Assembly: GCF_000716335.1 (NCBI RefSeq)
Contig: NZ_KL591009.1
Coordinates: forward strand, 120,265-184,264
DNA: 64,000 nucleotides
Source: Streptomyces sp. NRRL S-118
GTDB lineage: Bacteria; Actinomycetota; Actinomycetes; Streptomycetales; Streptomycetaceae
Direction: 5' to 3'
Under the pieces are notes generated by a model. That model was not told the DNA's origin. It did no database searches and saw only the letters and a list, made by a program, of their open reading frames with translations. Positions 27,208 to 36,821 of this stretch are shown here, piece after piece. The stretch's first letter is position 1. Every line of letters starts with the position of its first letter. Position numbers and translations under genes: made by a program.

Positions 27208-28296
27208 CTAGTGCGGTTCCTTGCCCCGGGGATGGTCCGCACCCGGCAGGCCGCCGGACGGGTCCGAGCCTGCGGGCAGGTCCGAGCCGCCGGACGGGTC
27301 CGGGCGCCCCGGCCGATCCGAGCCGCCGGACGGGTCCGGGGCCCAGTGGCAGGCGGCTCCGCGGCCCGCTCCCGTGAGGACCGGAAGGTCGCGCGTGCGG
27401 CAGGCGTCCGCGACCCCCGCGCGGGCCGCCTCGCCCGAGGCGAGGACCTGGCACCGCGCGTGGAACCGACAGCCCGGCGGTATGCGCGACGGGTCCGGGG
27501 GCTCACCCGCGAGGACCACCGGCTGCGCGGGGGATTCCGGCAGGACCGACAGCAGCGCCTGCGTGTACGGGTGCCGGGGTGCCGACAGGACCTCCTCCAC
27601 CGTGCCGGTCTCCACGATGCGACCGAGGTACATCACCGCCACCCGGTCCGCGATGTTCCACGCCAGTCCCAGATCGTGCGTGACGACGAGCGCGGCCAGG
27701 CCGAGTTCGTCGCGCAGGCGCAGCAGCAGCGCGAGGATCTCGCCGCGCACCGACGCGTCGAGCGAGGCGACCGGCTCGTCGGCGACGATGAGCTCCGGCT
27801 CCAGGACCAGCGCGCCGGCGATGACCACCCGCTGCCGCTGACCGCCCGAGAGCTCGTGCGGGTAGCGCAGGAAGAAGCGCTCCGGCGGGCGCAGCCCCGC
27901 GCGCGCCAGCGCCTCGCCGACGGCGGCGCGTTCGCTCCCCTCGTACCCGTGGATGCGCAGGCCCTCGGCGACCGCGTCGTACACCGTGTGCCGTGGGTTG
28001 AGCGAGCCGCTGGGGTCCTGCAGCACGAGCTGGACGCGCCGCCGGTACGCCTTGAGAGCGCCGCTCCTGTACCGGAGCGGTGCTCCGGCGAAGGAGACCG
28101 AGCCGGATGTCGGCTGCACCAGGCCCAGCAGCGTCCGCGCCAGGGTCGTCTTGCCGCACCCCGACTCCCCGACGAGAGCGACGATCTCGCCGGCCCCAAT
28201 TCCCAGGTCCACCCCGTCCACGGCCCGAGCGGACGGGCCGCCGCGCCGCCCCGGAAAGGTCACGTGCAGTCCCTCGGCGGACAGCAAGGACGTCAT
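27208..28296 (-). CDS. Oligopeptide-type ABC transporter ATP-binding protein (DppF/OppF-like)
   Basis: ATPase subunit of a peptide-type importer. Walker A is GESGCGKTTLAR, the signature is LSGGQRQRVVIAGAL, and Walker B is LIVADEPVASLDAS, followed by VTHDLG. The C-terminal oligopeptide-transporter extension (PPGCRFHARC) with its cysteines is present, then a low-complexity Gly/Ser/Asp/Pro tail (DPSGGSDRPGRPDPSGG). ATG 28296 has SD GGGAG at good spacing; GTG 28332 or ATG 28328 overlapping the upstream gene are alternatives. Last gene of the five-gene importer operon, converging with ribF. Confidence 0.92.
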   Translation of the reverse strand: MTSLLSAEGLHVTFPGRRGGPSARAVDGVDLGIGAGEIVALVGESGCGKTTLARTLLGLVQPTSGSVSFAGAPLRYRSGALKAYRRRVQLVLQDPSGSLNPRHTVYDAVAEGLRIHGYEGSERAAVGEALARAGLRPPERFFLRYPHELSGGQRQRVVIAGALVLEPELIVADEPVASLDASVRGEILALLLRLRDELGLAALVVTHDLGLAWNIADRVAVMYLGRIVETGTVEEVLSAPRHPYTQALLSVLPESPAQPVVLAGEPPDPSRIPPGCRFHARCQVLASGEAARAGVADACRTRDLPVLTGAGRGAACHWAPDPSGGSDRPGRPDPSGGSDLPAGSDPSGGLPGADHPRGKEPH

Positions 28297-28324
28297 GCGC
28301 GGCTCCCGGTCGTCAGCGGGGACC

Positions 28325-29293
28325 TCATGCACGGGTCCCGGTCGTCAGGACGCAGGCCGAACGGTGGCCCGGCGCCACCTCGGCCAGCGGCGGTACCGCG
28401 GTCGCGCACGTCTCCAGCGCCACCGGGCACCGCGGATGGAAGGGACACCCCGGCGGCGGAGAGGCGGGGTCCGGCGGATCACCCGGCAGGCCGCGCGGGG
28501 CCCGCCGCGACGCCGGGTCCCCGATGCGCGGGAAGGCGGCGGACAGCGCCCGCCCGTACGGGTGCGCGGCCGCGTCGTACACCTGACGTGCCGGTCCCTC
28601 CTCGACCACCCGCCCCGCGTACATCACCGCCAGCCGGTCGCAGGTGTCGGCCAGCACCGCCAGGTCGTGGCTGATCATCACCAGGCTGATGTCCTGCTCG
28701 GCGACCAGCCGCTCGATCAGCCGCAGGATCTGCGCCTGGACCATCACATCGAGTGCGGTGGTCGGCTCGTCCGCGACGATCAGCCGCGGATCGCAGGCCA
28801 GCGCCATCGCGATCATCACCCGCTGCCGCTGCCCGCCGGACAGTTCGTGCGGGTACGCGGTCGCCCGGGCCGCCGGCAGCCCCACCTGCTCCAGCAGCTC
28901 ACCGGCCCGCCGGCGCGCCGTCGCGGGCGCCGCCATGCCGTGCACGAGGAGCGGCTCGGCGATCTGGTCGCCGATGCGGTGCACGGCGTTGAGCGAGTGC
29001 ATCGCGCCCTGGAACACGATCGACGCGCCCGCCCACCGCACGGCCCGCAGCCGCCCCCACTTCATGGCCAGCACGTCCTCGCCGTCCAGCAGGACCCGGC
29101 CGCTCAGCCGCGCCGACGCGGGCAGCAGCCGCAGCAACGCCAGCGCCAGCGTCGACTTCCCGCACCCGGACTCGCCCGCGATGCCGAGCTTCCGCCCCGC
29201 GCCGACGGTGAGGTCGACACCGCGGACGGCCGGCACGGCGCCCGCCCCCGACCCGTAGGTGACCCTCAGGTCCCTGACCTCCAGCAGGCTCAA
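28325..29293 (-). CDS. Oligopeptide-type ABC transporter ATP-binding protein (DppD/OppD-like)
   Basis: The other ATPase half of the importer. Walker A is GESGCGKSTLAL, the signature LSGGQRQRVMIAMAL, and Walker B LIVADEPTTALDVM, with the C-terminal motif PPGCPFHPRCP. The start is taken as TTG 29293, which overlaps the permease stop (TTGA) and begins LSLLEVRDLRVTYG exactly where the ABC domain starts; longer frames upstream run through the permease gene. 322 residues, normal. The two ATPases probably pair as a heterodimer. Confidence 0.9.
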   Translation of the reverse strand: MSLLEVRDLRVTYGSGAGAVPAVRGVDLTVGAGRKLGIAGESGCGKSTLALALLRLLPASARLSGRVLLDGEDVLAMKWGRLRAVRWAGASIVFQGAMHSLNAVHRIGDQIAEPLLVHGMAAPATARRRAGELLEQVGLPAARATAYPHELSGGQRQRVMIAMALACDPRLIVADEPTTALDVMVQAQILRLIERLVAEQDISLVMISHDLAVLADTCDRLAVMYAGRVVEEGPARQVYDAAAHPYGRALSAAFPRIGDPASRRAPRGLPGDPPDPASPPPGCPFHPRCPVALETCATAVPPLAEVAPGHRSACVLTTGTRA

Positions 29294-30174
29294 CGCCCCA
29301 CCCCCAGCCTCGGGTTGAGCACCGACTCGACCGCCCGCCCGCACAGGGTGAAGGCGAGCGCGACGACCGCGATCGCGATCCCGGGCGGCGCCAGGTACCA
29401 CCAGTGCCCGGACGACACCGCACCCGCCTCGCGCGCGTCCTGCAGCATGCCGCCCCACGACACGACCGTCGGGTCGCCGAGCCCGAGGAACGCGAGCGTC
29501 GCCTCGGTCAGGATCGCGGTGGAGATGCACAGCGTCGTCTGGGCCAGCACCAGCGGCATCACGTTGGGCAGCACGTGGCGGCTCATGACGTGCCCGTGCC
29601 CGCCGCCGAGCGCCCTGGCGCGCTCGATGTACGGGCGCGACTCGACGGCGATCGTCTGCGCGCGCACCAGCCGCGCCGTGGTCGGCCAGCTCGTCACGCC
29701 GATCGCGAGGATCACCGTCCACATGCTCCGCGACATCACCGTCGCCAGCACGATCGCCAGCACCAGCGACGGCATCACCAGGAACCAGTCGGTGATCCGC
29801 ATCAGCAGGGTGGACAGCCGGCCGCCGTAGTGGCCCGCGACGATCCCGACCAGCGTCCCGATGGCCACCGACAGCGCCGCCGCGAGCAGCCCCACGGCGA
29901 GCGACACCCGCGCCCCCCAGACCAGCAGCCCCAGCAGTGACCGCCCGAACTGGTCGGTACCCAGCGGGAACGCGCCGCTCGGCGCCTCCAGCGCCGCACC
30001 CCGCGCGTCCGTCACGCTCTGCACGTCATCACCGACCAGCAGCGGCGCGGCGAGCGCGACCACCGCGATCAGGGCGAGAGCGGCCAGCCCGCACAGCCCG
30101 GCCCGGTGCGTGCGGTACTGCCGCCAGAAACGCCCTGCCGACTCACGCCGCCGGGCCCACGCCAGGGACGTCAT
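29290..30174 (-). CDS. Oligopeptide-type ABC transporter permease (DppC/OppC-like)
   Basis: Inner-membrane permease with about six transmembrane helices. The binding-protein-dependent transport signature lies in ARALGGGHGHVMSRHVLPNVMPLVLAQ (the EAA-like loop contacting the ATPase). The N-terminal segment before the first helix (RRRESAGRFWRQYRTHRAGLCGLAALALIAVV) is typical of DppC. ATG 30174 overlaps the stop of the upstream permease (ATGA). 294 residues. Confidence 0.93.
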   Translation of the reverse strand: MTSLAWARRRESAGRFWRQYRTHRAGLCGLAALALIAVVALAAPLLVGDDVQSVTDARGAALEAPSGAFPLGTDQFGRSLLGLLVWGARVSLAVGLLAAALSVAIGTLVGIVAGHYGGRLSTLLMRITDWFLVMPSLVLAIVLATVMSRSMWTVILAIGVTSWPTTARLVRAQTIAVESRPYIERARALGGGHGHVMSRHVLPNVMPLVLAQTTLCISTAILTEATLAFLGLGDPTVVSWGGMLQDAREAGAVSSGHWWYLAPPGIAIAVVALAFTLCGRAVESVLNPRLGVGR

Positions 30175-31211
30175 CGGCCCACCCGGGGGTCGAGCAGCGG
30201 ATACAGCAGGTCCGCCAGCAGGTTCATCAGGATCATCGCTCCCGCGAAGACGACGAACAGCCCCTGCACCAGGGGCAGATCGGGCACGGACAGCGCCTGG
30301 TAGAACAGGCCGCCGAGACCCGGCCAGGAGAAGACCGTCTCGACGAGGATCGAACCGGCGGCCACATGGCCCAGGTTGATGAAGACCATGGTCACGGTCG
30401 GCAGGAGCGCATTCGGCACCGCGTGGCGGCGGCGTACGGCATCGTCGCGCAGGCCCTTGGCCCGCGCCGTCGTCAGGTAGTCCCCGCCCATCTCGTCGAG
30501 GAGCGAGGAGCGCATCACGAGCAGCGTCTGCGCGTACCCGACGGCCACCAGCGTCACCACCGGCAGCACCATGTGGTGCGCCACGTCGAGGACGTGCGCG
30601 AACCCCGTACCGCCGTCGCCCGATTCCATGCCGCCGGTCGGGAACATCCCGGGGACCGGCCCGATCCCCACCGCGAACACGATGATGAGCAGCAGGCCGA
30701 GCCAGAACGACGGCACCGACCACAAGGTCAGCGCGACGCCCGTGTGCACCCGGTCGCCGACGCCGCCGTGGCGCCAGGCCGTCCGGGTGCCGAGCCACAG
30801 CCCGATCGCCGAGTAGATCACCACGGCCACCCCGGTCAGCAGCAGCGTCGCCGGGACCTTCTGCGCGATCAGCTCGCCGACCGGCGCGCGGAACTGGTAC
30901 GACATCCCCAGATCGCCGGTCAGTGCCTTGCCGCAGTAATCCGTGAACTGCTGCCACAACGGCAGGTCCAGCCCGAACTGCCGCCGCAGCGTGGCCATCT
31001 GCGCGGCGGACGTCGGCTGGCCGTGCGTCATCGCCTTGACCGGGTCACCGGGGAGGATCCGGAAGAGGAAGAAGCTGGTGACGAGGACGGCGAGCAGGGA
31101 GACCACCGCGCCCCCCAGCTTGCCCGCAAGGTAGCGCGGGTACGCCGTGGCCCCGCGCGGCGCCGTGACGCCGCCCCCGGCCGCACCGGCGGGCGCGCTC
31201 GCGGTCGTCAC
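30171..31211 (-). CDS. Oligopeptide-type ABC transporter permease (DppB/OppB-like)
   Basis: Partner permease of DppC type. It has the DppB-type opening (FLFRILPGDPVKAMTHGQPTSAAQMATLRRQFGLDLPLWQQF) and the EAA-like loop RAKGLRDDAVRRRHAVPNALLPTV. 346 residues with a longer Gly/Ala-rich N-terminal lead. GTG start at 31211, 3 bases after the binding-protein stop. The tight spacing of all five genes supports a single operon. Confidence 0.93.
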   Translation of the reverse strand: MTTASAPAGAAGGGVTAPRGATAYPRYLAGKLGGAVVSLLAVLVTSFFLFRILPGDPVKAMTHGQPTSAAQMATLRRQFGLDLPLWQQFTDYCGKALTGDLGMSYQFRAPVGELIAQKVPATLLLTGVAVVIYSAIGLWLGTRTAWRHGGVGDRVHTGVALTLWSVPSFWLGLLLIIVFAVGIGPVPGMFPTGGMESGDGGTGFAHVLDVAHHMVLPVVTLVAVGYAQTLLVMRSSLLDEMGGDYLTTARAKGLRDDAVRRRHAVPNALLPTVTMVFINLGHVAAGSILVETVFSWPGLGGLFYQALSVPDLPLVQGLFVVFAGAMILMNLLADLLYPLLDPRVGR

Positions 31212-31214
31212 CGG

Positions 31215-33023
31215 CTACTCGCGGTCGTCGGCGGTGGACCGGCGGCGGACCGCAGTCCAGACCCCGACCGCGAGGAGAATCAGCGCGGCGGGGCCGATCA
31301 CCAGCCACACGCCCGTCGGGGAGCCGGCGTCCTCGCCGTCCCCGGCCGCCGCGGGCTCGGCCGACCACCAGCTCCAGTAGCCGTCCTGGCCCCACAGGTT
31401 GCCGGCCGCCTCCGGCATCGTCCTGATGGACGCGATGTGGTCGGTGCGGTACGCCTCCACCGCGTTCGGGTACGCCATGACGTTCATGTACCCGGTGTCG
31501 TACAGCCGCGACTGAAGCTGCTTGACGATCCCGGCCCGCTTCGCGGGGTCGTACTCGGCCGCCTGCCGCGCGTACAGCGCGTCGTACTGCCGGTCGCAGA
31601 TGAAGTTGTCGGTGGCGCCGGTGTCCTTCGGCGTCGCGGGGAGCGCCGCGCAGGTGTGGATGGAGAGGACGAAGTCGGGGTCGGGGTTCACCGACCACCC
31701 GTCGAAGGCCAGGTCGTAGTCGCCCTTCATCCAGGGGTCGGAGACATTGTCGAGGCAGTCGACCTTCAGCCCGATGCCGAGGTCCGACCACCACTCCTGG
31801 AGGTACTTGCCGACGGCCTTGTCGTTGGGGTCGGTGGCGTGGCACAGGATCCGGAAGTCCAGCGGCCTCCCGTCCTTGCCGGCGCGCTTGCCCGCGGCGT
31901 TCCTGCGGTAGCCGGCGGCGTCGAGGATCCGTTCCGCCCCGGCCGGGTCGTACGCCCGCTCCTGGGAGCCCTCCGGCTTCCAGAAGTACCGGTCGAAGCG
32001 CGGGGGGATGTAGCCCGCGCCCTCCACGGCGTGTCCCTGGAAGACCTTGTCCACGATCGCCTTGCGGTCGACGGCGAGGAAGAGCGCCTTGCGGACCTGC
32101 GGGTCGAGCAGGGCGGGATGCCCGGTGCCGAACCTCTTGCCGTCCTGGGCGCGCGCCCCCGGGTTGGTGGCGAGGGCGTAGAACCGGCGGCCGGGCGCGT
32201 CGTTGACCTTGATGCCGGCGGTGGACCGGAGGGACGCGGCCTGGGCCGGGGTGAGGTTGGGGACGAAGGAGACCTCGCCCTTGCGCAGCGCGGCGACGGC
32301 GGCGTCACCGTCCTTGTAGTACCTCAGCACCAGTTCGTCGAACTTCGGCGCCCCGCGCCAGAAATGCTTGTTCGGCCTGAGCTTCACGTACTGGTCGACC
32401 TTGTGGTCCGTGATGACGAAGGGGCCGTTGCCGACGATCGGGAACTGCTTGTCGTTGTTGAACTTCGAGAAGTCGCCGACCTTCTCCCAGACGTGCTTGG
32501 GCACGATCGGGACGTCGAGTGCGGTCATCGTCGCCTGAGGCTTCTTCAGCTCGATGACGAGGGTGCGCGGGTCGGGCGCGGTGACCTTCCGGAAGTTGGC
32601 GGTGAAGCTGCCGTTGGCCGTGGCGGCGTCCTCGTCCGTCATCATCTTGTTGAAGGTCCAGGCGGCGTCCTCGGCCGTCGCCGGCTTGCCGTCCGACCAC
32701 CTGGAGTCGTCGCGGATGGTGTACGTCCACGTCAGCTTGTCGGCGGAGGGCTTCCACGCGGTGGCCAGGCCCGGGATGGTCCGGGCGTCCTTGACGTCGT
32801 AGTTCGTCAGGTACTCGTAGGTCAGCCGGTGGATGGTGGTGGAGACCAGCCGCTGCGCGAGGAAGGGGCTCAGGGAGTCCACGCTCTGCGAGACGGCGAT
32901 CGTCAGGACGCTCGGGGAGCCGTCGTCGCCGGCCGCCTGTGCCGGTAAGCAGACGAGAGTGGTGGCGGTGACGCCTGAGGCGAGAAGCAGTCTGAGGGAG
33001 CGGTGCGGAGCCATGGTGACCAT
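31215..33023 (-). CDS. ABC transporter solute-binding protein (family 5) with C-terminal membrane anchor
   Basis: Extracellular substrate receptor for the importer, SBP family 5 (peptides, and some metals or opines). After a Sec-type signal peptide (LRLLLASGVTATTLVCLPAQAAG) come SVDSLSPFLAQRL, TWTYTIRDDSRWSDGKPATAEDAAWTFN and LRKALFLAVDRKAIVD-like stretches. There is no lipobox; instead residues ~565-595 form a transmembrane helix (WLVIGPAALILLAVGVWTAV) followed by RRRSTADDRE, so it is probably anchored at its C-terminus. Start at 33023 (SD GAGGT); 33014 is an alternative. It leads the operon behind a good promoter. Confidence 0.9.
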   Translation of the reverse strand: MVTMAPHRSLRLLLASGVTATTLVCLPAQAAGDDGSPSVLTIAVSQSVDSLSPFLAQRLVSTTIHRLTYEYLTNYDVKDARTIPGLATAWKPSADKLTWTYTIRDDSRWSDGKPATAEDAAWTFNKMMTDEDAATANGSFTANFRKVTAPDPRTLVIELKKPQATMTALDVPIVPKHVWEKVGDFSKFNNDKQFPIVGNGPFVITDHKVDQYVKLRPNKHFWRGAPKFDELVLRYYKDGDAAVAALRKGEVSFVPNLTPAQAASLRSTAGIKVNDAPGRRFYALATNPGARAQDGKRFGTGHPALLDPQVRKALFLAVDRKAIVDKVFQGHAVEGAGYIPPRFDRYFWKPEGSQERAYDPAGAERILDAAGYRRNAAGKRAGKDGRPLDFRILCHATDPNDKAVGKYLQEWWSDLGIGLKVDCLDNVSDPWMKGDYDLAFDGWSVNPDPDFVLSIHTCAALPATPKDTGATDNFICDRQYDALYARQAAEYDPAKRAGIVKQLQSRLYDTGYMNVMAYPNAVEAYRTDHIASIRTMPEAAGNLWGQDGYWSWWSAEPAAAGDGEDAGSPTGVWLVIGPAALILLAVGVWTAVRRRSTADDRE

Positions 33024-33068
33024 GAGGTGAACCTCGCGTCGATCTCGGGGCGCCAGCTGGTGAAGCGA

Positions 33069-33097
33069 GGTCTACCAGCGCCGGAGGGCCGCGTCAA
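33069..33097 (-). promoter_or_regulatory. Promoter of the peptide-importer operon
   Basis: On the minus strand, TTGACG (33097-33092) and TAGACC (33074-33069) are separated by exactly 17 bases, close to the main vegetative sigma-factor consensus. The -10 lies about 45 bases before the start codon at 33023. An inverted CTGGT/ACCAG pair just downstream could be an operator. Confidence 0.65.
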
Positions 33098-33136
33098 CGA
33101 TGCGTCAAACCCGTTCTGCGCTGGGGGAATACGGCC

Positions 33137-33170
33137 GAGGGCCCGCACCGTGGTGATGGTGCGGGCCCTC
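33137..33170 (-). terminator. Strong terminator downstream of the EspI-like ATPase gene
   Basis: A perfect 13-bp stem (GAGGGCCCGCACC / GGTGCGGGCCCTC) with an 8-base loop, 23 bases beyond the ATPase stop. It insulates the ESX locus from the importer operon. Confidence 0.85.
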
Positions 33171-33192
33171 AATGGTCCAGTCCTCTGCCGCC

Positions 33193-36100
33193 TTACTGCT
33201 GAGGGGTTGGCGGCGCCTGCGGAGGCTGCTGCGCGGGCCATCCGACGGGCGGCTGCCCGGGTGCCTGACCCTGCTGCTGCGGCGGCTGCTGCTGCCACTG
33301 CTGGGGCGGTCCGTACGGCTGTCCGGGTGCGGGCTGCTGCGGGGCGTACGGCTGGCCCGGCGGCGGCTGCTGCGGCGCGTACGGCTGGCCCTGCGGCGGG
33401 TACGGCTGTCCGGGGACGGGCTGCCCCGGCTGCTGCGGGGCGTACGACTGGCCCGGCACCGGAGGCGCCATCTGCGGCGGCATGCCGCCCTGCCCGTCAC
33501 CGGTCCACAGCCCCTGTGCCTGCTGCGCCCGTACGAAGTCCTCGGCGACCATCGCCGAGAGGTTGAAGTACGCCTCCCGGGTCTTCGGCCGCATCATGTC
33601 GAGGTCCACCTCGGCGCCCGCCGCCAGATGCTCGTCGAACGGCACCACGACGACGCCGCGGCAGCGGGTCTCGAAGTGCTGGACGATGTCCTCGACCTTG
33701 ATCATCTTGCCGGTCTCGCGGACCCCCGAGATCACCGTGATCGAGCGCTGCACCAGCTCCGCGTACCCGTGCGCCGAGAGCCAGTCGAGCGTCGTCGACG
33801 CGCTCGACGCACCGTCGACGGACGGGGTCGAGATGATGATCAGCTGGTCGGCGAGGTCGAGGACCCCGCGCATGGCGCTGTACAGCAGTCCGGTGCCGGA
33901 GTCGGTGAGGATGATCGGGTACTGCTTGCCCAGGACGTCGATCGCCCGCCGGTAGTCCTCGTCGTTGAAGGTCGTCGAGACGGCCGGGTCCACGTCGTTG
34001 GCGATGATCTCCAGACCGGAGGGCGCCTGCGAGGTGAAGCGGCGGATGTCCATGTACGAGTTCAGGTACGGGATCGCCTGCACGAGGTCACGGATGGTCG
34101 CCCCGGTCTCGCGGCGCACGCGCCGCCCGAGCGTCCCGGCGTCCGGGTTGGCGTCGATCGCGAGGATCTTGTCCTGCCGCTCGGTGGCCAGCGTGGCACC
34201 CAGGGCGGTGGTCGTCGTGGTCTTGCCGACACCGCCCTTGAGGGAGATGACCGCGATCCGGTAGCAGGACAGCACCGGTGTACGGATCAGCTCCAGCTTG
34301 CGCTGCCGCTCCTGCTCCTCCTTCTTGCCGCCGAGCTTGAAGCGCGAGGCGGCGGAGGGGGTACGGCTCGACTTGGCCTTCTGCTTGTTGTTGCGCAGCA
34401 GGCGGTCGGAGGACAGCTCGACGGCCGCGGTGTAGCCGAGCGGCGCGCCCGGCACGGAGCGTTCCCGCTGGTCGTGCGCGACGGGTGTGGGCCAGGCGGC
34501 GCCGGTCCGCGGGTCGTGGGCACCGGGCTGCGGCTGACCGGGCTGGGCGTGCGGCTGGCCCGGTTGCGGCTGCGGCTGGGCCTGGGGCTGGCCGGGCTGG
34601 CCGGGGTGCGGGAAGCCGTAGCCGGCCTGGGGGGCGGGCTGAGGCTGCGGTTGCGCCGTGGGCTGCGGGAAGCCGTAACCCCCCTGCGGCGCGGGCGCCT
34701 GGGCCGGCAGCGCGCCGCCAGGAGCGGGCTGCGGCTGCGCGGCCTGCGGCTGCCCGTGCTGCGCCGGTACGGGCGGTCCCGCGTGGGGCTGCGGCTGGGC
34801 AGGCACGCCGGGCTGGCCGGGGTGCGGGAAGCCGTAGCCGCCCGGGGCGGGCTGGGCCTGCGGCGGGAGCGCGGCACCCGGCTGCGGCTGTCCCGGCTGC
34901 GGTTGTCCGGGTGCTCCGGGCTGCGGCTGTGCGGATACGCCGGGCTGCGGGTGGCCGGGTGCGCCGGGCTGGCCGGGGTGCGGGAAGCCGTAGCCGCCCG
35001 GGGCGGGCTGGGCCTGCGGCGGGAGCGCGGCACCCGGCTGCGGCTGTCCCGGCTGCGGTTGTCCGGGTGCTCCGGGCTGCGGCTGTGCGGATACGCCGGG
35101 CTGCGGGTGGCCGGGTGCGCCGGGCTGGCCGGGGTGCGGGAAGCCGTAGCCGCCCGGGGCGGGCTGGGCCTGCGGCGGGAGCGCGGCACCCGGCTGCGGC
35201 TGTCCCGGCTGCGGCTGCGGCTGCGCTGCGGGCTGCGGGAACCCGTAGCCGCCCTGCGGCGCGGGCTGCGCGGGGGCGTGCGGCCGGTCGGCGGCCGGGA
35301 GGGCGGGCTGCTCCGCCGCCGGGGCCGGAACCGGCCACTGCGGGGCTCCCGCCGGTGCGGCCGGCTGGAACGCGGGCGGCAACGGCGGCAGGGCCGTGCC
35401 CTGTGCAGCCGGCGGGGGAGACCACGGCTGGACCGGCGCCTCCGCGGCGGGCACCGGGGCGGCGGGAGCGTCCGTGGCGGGGGTGTCGGCCGGGGGAGCG
35501 TCGGCGGGCGGCGCCTCGGCCGACGGCGCGTCCTGCAACACCGGGGCCTGCGGTACGGCGTCGGCGACGACCGCGTCCTGCGGCGCGCCGGTGTCCCCGG
35601 GTGCGTCCTCATCGGCCTCCGCCCGGGCCTCGGGACCGGGCTCAGGGGCGTCCTCGCCGCCGGCTGCGGCCTCGGCCGCGGCCTCGGTGCCGCTGTGGAC
35701 ATCGGCCACGGCCTCGGCCTCAGCGACGGCTTCCGGTTCGGCCACCTCGGTGTTCACGTCCACCGGGGCGGCGAGGCCGTCGCCTTCCGAGCCGCCCGCG
35801 TCGCCCAGACCCTCCGTGCCTCCCGTGCCTCCCGTGCCGTCCGCTTCGGCCGAGGATCCGGACGTCACGCCGTCCGCGTCCCGCGTCGCCGTCTCGGCGG
35901 AGCCGTCACCGGAAGCCGCCTCGGCCCCGGCCGACGCGGCCGCCTCACGCTCCGCGATCTCGGCCATCTCCCGCTTCAGCGCGGCGGGCGAGAAGCGCAT
36001 GGTCGCGCCGCTCTCCAGGTCGCCGCCACCGAACGGCTGCGGCGCGTCCGGGACATGGGGAGTGTCACCCGCGGGTGCCTCGGCGGCGTCACCGCTTCCG

Positions 36101-36468
36101 TGCGGCGACGCCTCGCCGGCGGCCGGCGCGGGGGTCACCGGCGCCGCGGGCGGCGGGGTGGGCAGCGCGGCGGGCGGGACCGCGGGCGCCGGGGCCCCGT
36201 GCGGTTCGAAGCCGCTGCCCGAGGGCAGGCCGGGCACGTACACCGGCTGGGCCCCGGGCGGCGGGGGAGGGGCGACCCCGGGCGTACCGCCCTGCGCGGG
36301 CACCGACGGGGACGCGCCGCCACCGGACGTGTCACCCGCGTTCTGCGTGTACCAGGCCGGCGGGGTGTAGTCGATGGTGAACTCACCCGTCATCTCGACG
36401 GGATCCGCGTCGGACTCGTCGACGGGAAGGTTCCAGCTCCCGTGGATGTCGTCCCGATCGCCGTTCAC
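33193..36468 (-). CDS. EspI-like MinD/ParA-type ATPase of the ESX locus, with long Pro-rich N-terminus
   Basis: A 1091-residue protein. Roughly residues 1-340 are acidic and Ala/Pro-rich; about 340-640 are Pro/Gln/Gly repeats of the PQPGQPQPG and [11 protein letters not shown] type. The MinD-type ATPase domain has Walker [16 protein letters not shown] near 742 and [16 protein letters not shown], and the last ~100 residues are Pro/Gln/Tyr repeats ([10 protein letters not shown]). The same layout, a Pro-rich lead plus MinD-like ATPase, is known in mycobacterial EspI (Rv3876), encoded in ESX-1 and linked to regulating secretion with ATP level. GTG start at 36468 behind a perfect AGGAGG; earlier in-frame starts lack one. 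Probably cytoplasmic. Confidence 0.85.
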   Translation of the reverse strand: MNGDRDDIHGSWNLPVDESDADPVEMTGEFTIDYTPPAWYTQNAGDTSGGGASPSVPAQGGTPGVAPPPPPGAQPVYVPGLPSGSGFEPHGAPAPAVPPAALPTPPPAAPVTPAPAAGEASPHGSGDAAEAPAGDTPHVPDAPQPFGGGDLESGATMRFSPAALKREMAEIAEREAAASAGAEAASGDGSAETATRDADGVTSGSSAEADGTGGTGGTEGLGDAGGSEGDGLAAPVDVNTEVAEPEAVAEAEAVADVHSGTEAAAEAAAGGEDAPEPGPEARAEADEDAPGDTGAPQDAVVADAVPQAPVLQDAPSAEAPPADAPPADTPATDAPAAPVPAAEAPVQPWSPPPAAQGTALPPLPPAFQPAAPAGAPQWPVPAPAAEQPALPAADRPHAPAQPAPQGGYGFPQPAAQPQPQPGQPQPGAALPPQAQPAPGGYGFPHPGQPGAPGHPQPGVSAQPQPGAPGQPQPGQPQPGAALPPQAQPAPGGYGFPHPGQPGAPGHPQPGVSAQPQPGAPGQPQPGQPQPGAALPPQAQPAPGGYGFPHPGQPGVPAQPQPHAGPPVPAQHGQPQAAQPQPAPGGALPAQAPAPQGGYGFPQPTAQPQPQPAPQAGYGFPHPGQPGQPQAQPQPQPGQPHAQPGQPQPGAHDPRTGAAWPTPVAHDQRERSVPGAPLGYTAAVELSSDRLLRNNKQKAKSSRTPSAASRFKLGGKKEEQERQRKLELIRTPVLSCYRIAVISLKGGVGKTTTTTALGATLATERQDKILAIDANPDAGTLGRRVRRETGATIRDLVQAIPYLNSYMDIRRFTSQAPSGLEIIANDVDPAVSTTFNDEDYRRAIDVLGKQYPIILTDSGTGLLYSAMRGVLDLADQLIIISTPSVDGASSASTTLDWLSAHGYAELVQRSITVISGVRETGKMIKVEDIVQHFETRCRGVVVVPFDEHLAAGAEVDLDMMRPKTREAYFNLSAMVAEDFVRAQQAQGLWTGDGQGGMPPQMAPPVPGQSYAPQQPGQPVPGQPYPPQGQPYAPQQPPPGQPYAPQQPAPGQPYGPPQQWQQQPPQQQGQAPGQPPVGWPAQQPPQAPPTPQQ
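34811..35220. repeat. 156-bp tandem repeat inside the EspI-like gene
   Basis: Two units starting at 34811 and 34967 appear identical over 156 bp. A third partial copy from 35123 matches for about 90 bp before diverging (GGCTGCGGCTG instead of GGCTGCGGTTG). Each unit encodes 52 residues of Pro/Gln/Gly-rich sequence, so the reading frame is kept. Near-perfect identity suggests recent duplication and possible length variation between strains. Confidence 0.9.
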
Positions 36469-36821
36469 TTTGCCTCCTGGTGTGGTCGAGCACCCTTGTG
36501 TCGTGGTGGGCGGGGGCCACCGTTGACGTCCGATCGGCCCGGCTCTCCCCCTGGGACGCGGCGCATGCGGCTGTCGTCCGTCCACGGCGCCCTGCCCCCA
36601 CCCTAATCGTCAAGGGTGCCGGACCGGCAGGCCCGTCGGCGGTCGCCCGTCGTCCCCCGCGCCCCGCACTGCCCGTTGGTGACACGGGCGGGGCGCAGCG
36701 TGAAGAGCGCGCCGGGCGAAACCGGCACAAGCCCCATGAAAAGAAAGGGATACCCGTCCCGGTGGCGGGCGCTGCTCACAATTCCGTCTCGGCAGCGACG
36801 GACCGCACCCCGGGAGCCGCC
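36469..36821. other. Intergenic region with a terminator-like hairpin (36659-36696)
   Basis: This 353-bp gap lies between the EspI-like gene and the DUF397 gene, both on the minus strand. Its clearest feature is a hairpin at 36659-36696: GCGCCCC pairs with GGGGCGC and GCCCGT with ACGGGC, with a 5-base bulge, consistent with ending the DUF397 transcript. The promoter of the 3.3-kb ATPase gene should lie in the lower part, but I see no convincing -35/-10 pair. No credible ORF. Confidence 0.55.

Noticed and set aside
34800..35225. CRISPR array suspicion from regularly spaced repeats
   Set aside because: Units are 156 bp, contiguous without unique spacers, and keep the coding frame of the EspI-like protein. 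No Cas gene is present.
33172..36606. Plus-strand open frame opposite the EspI-like gene, with Arg/Leu/Gly repeats
   Set aside because: Shadow of the Pro/Gln repeats. The minus strand has a Walker A motif, a perfect SD and a normal stop; this frame has none of these.
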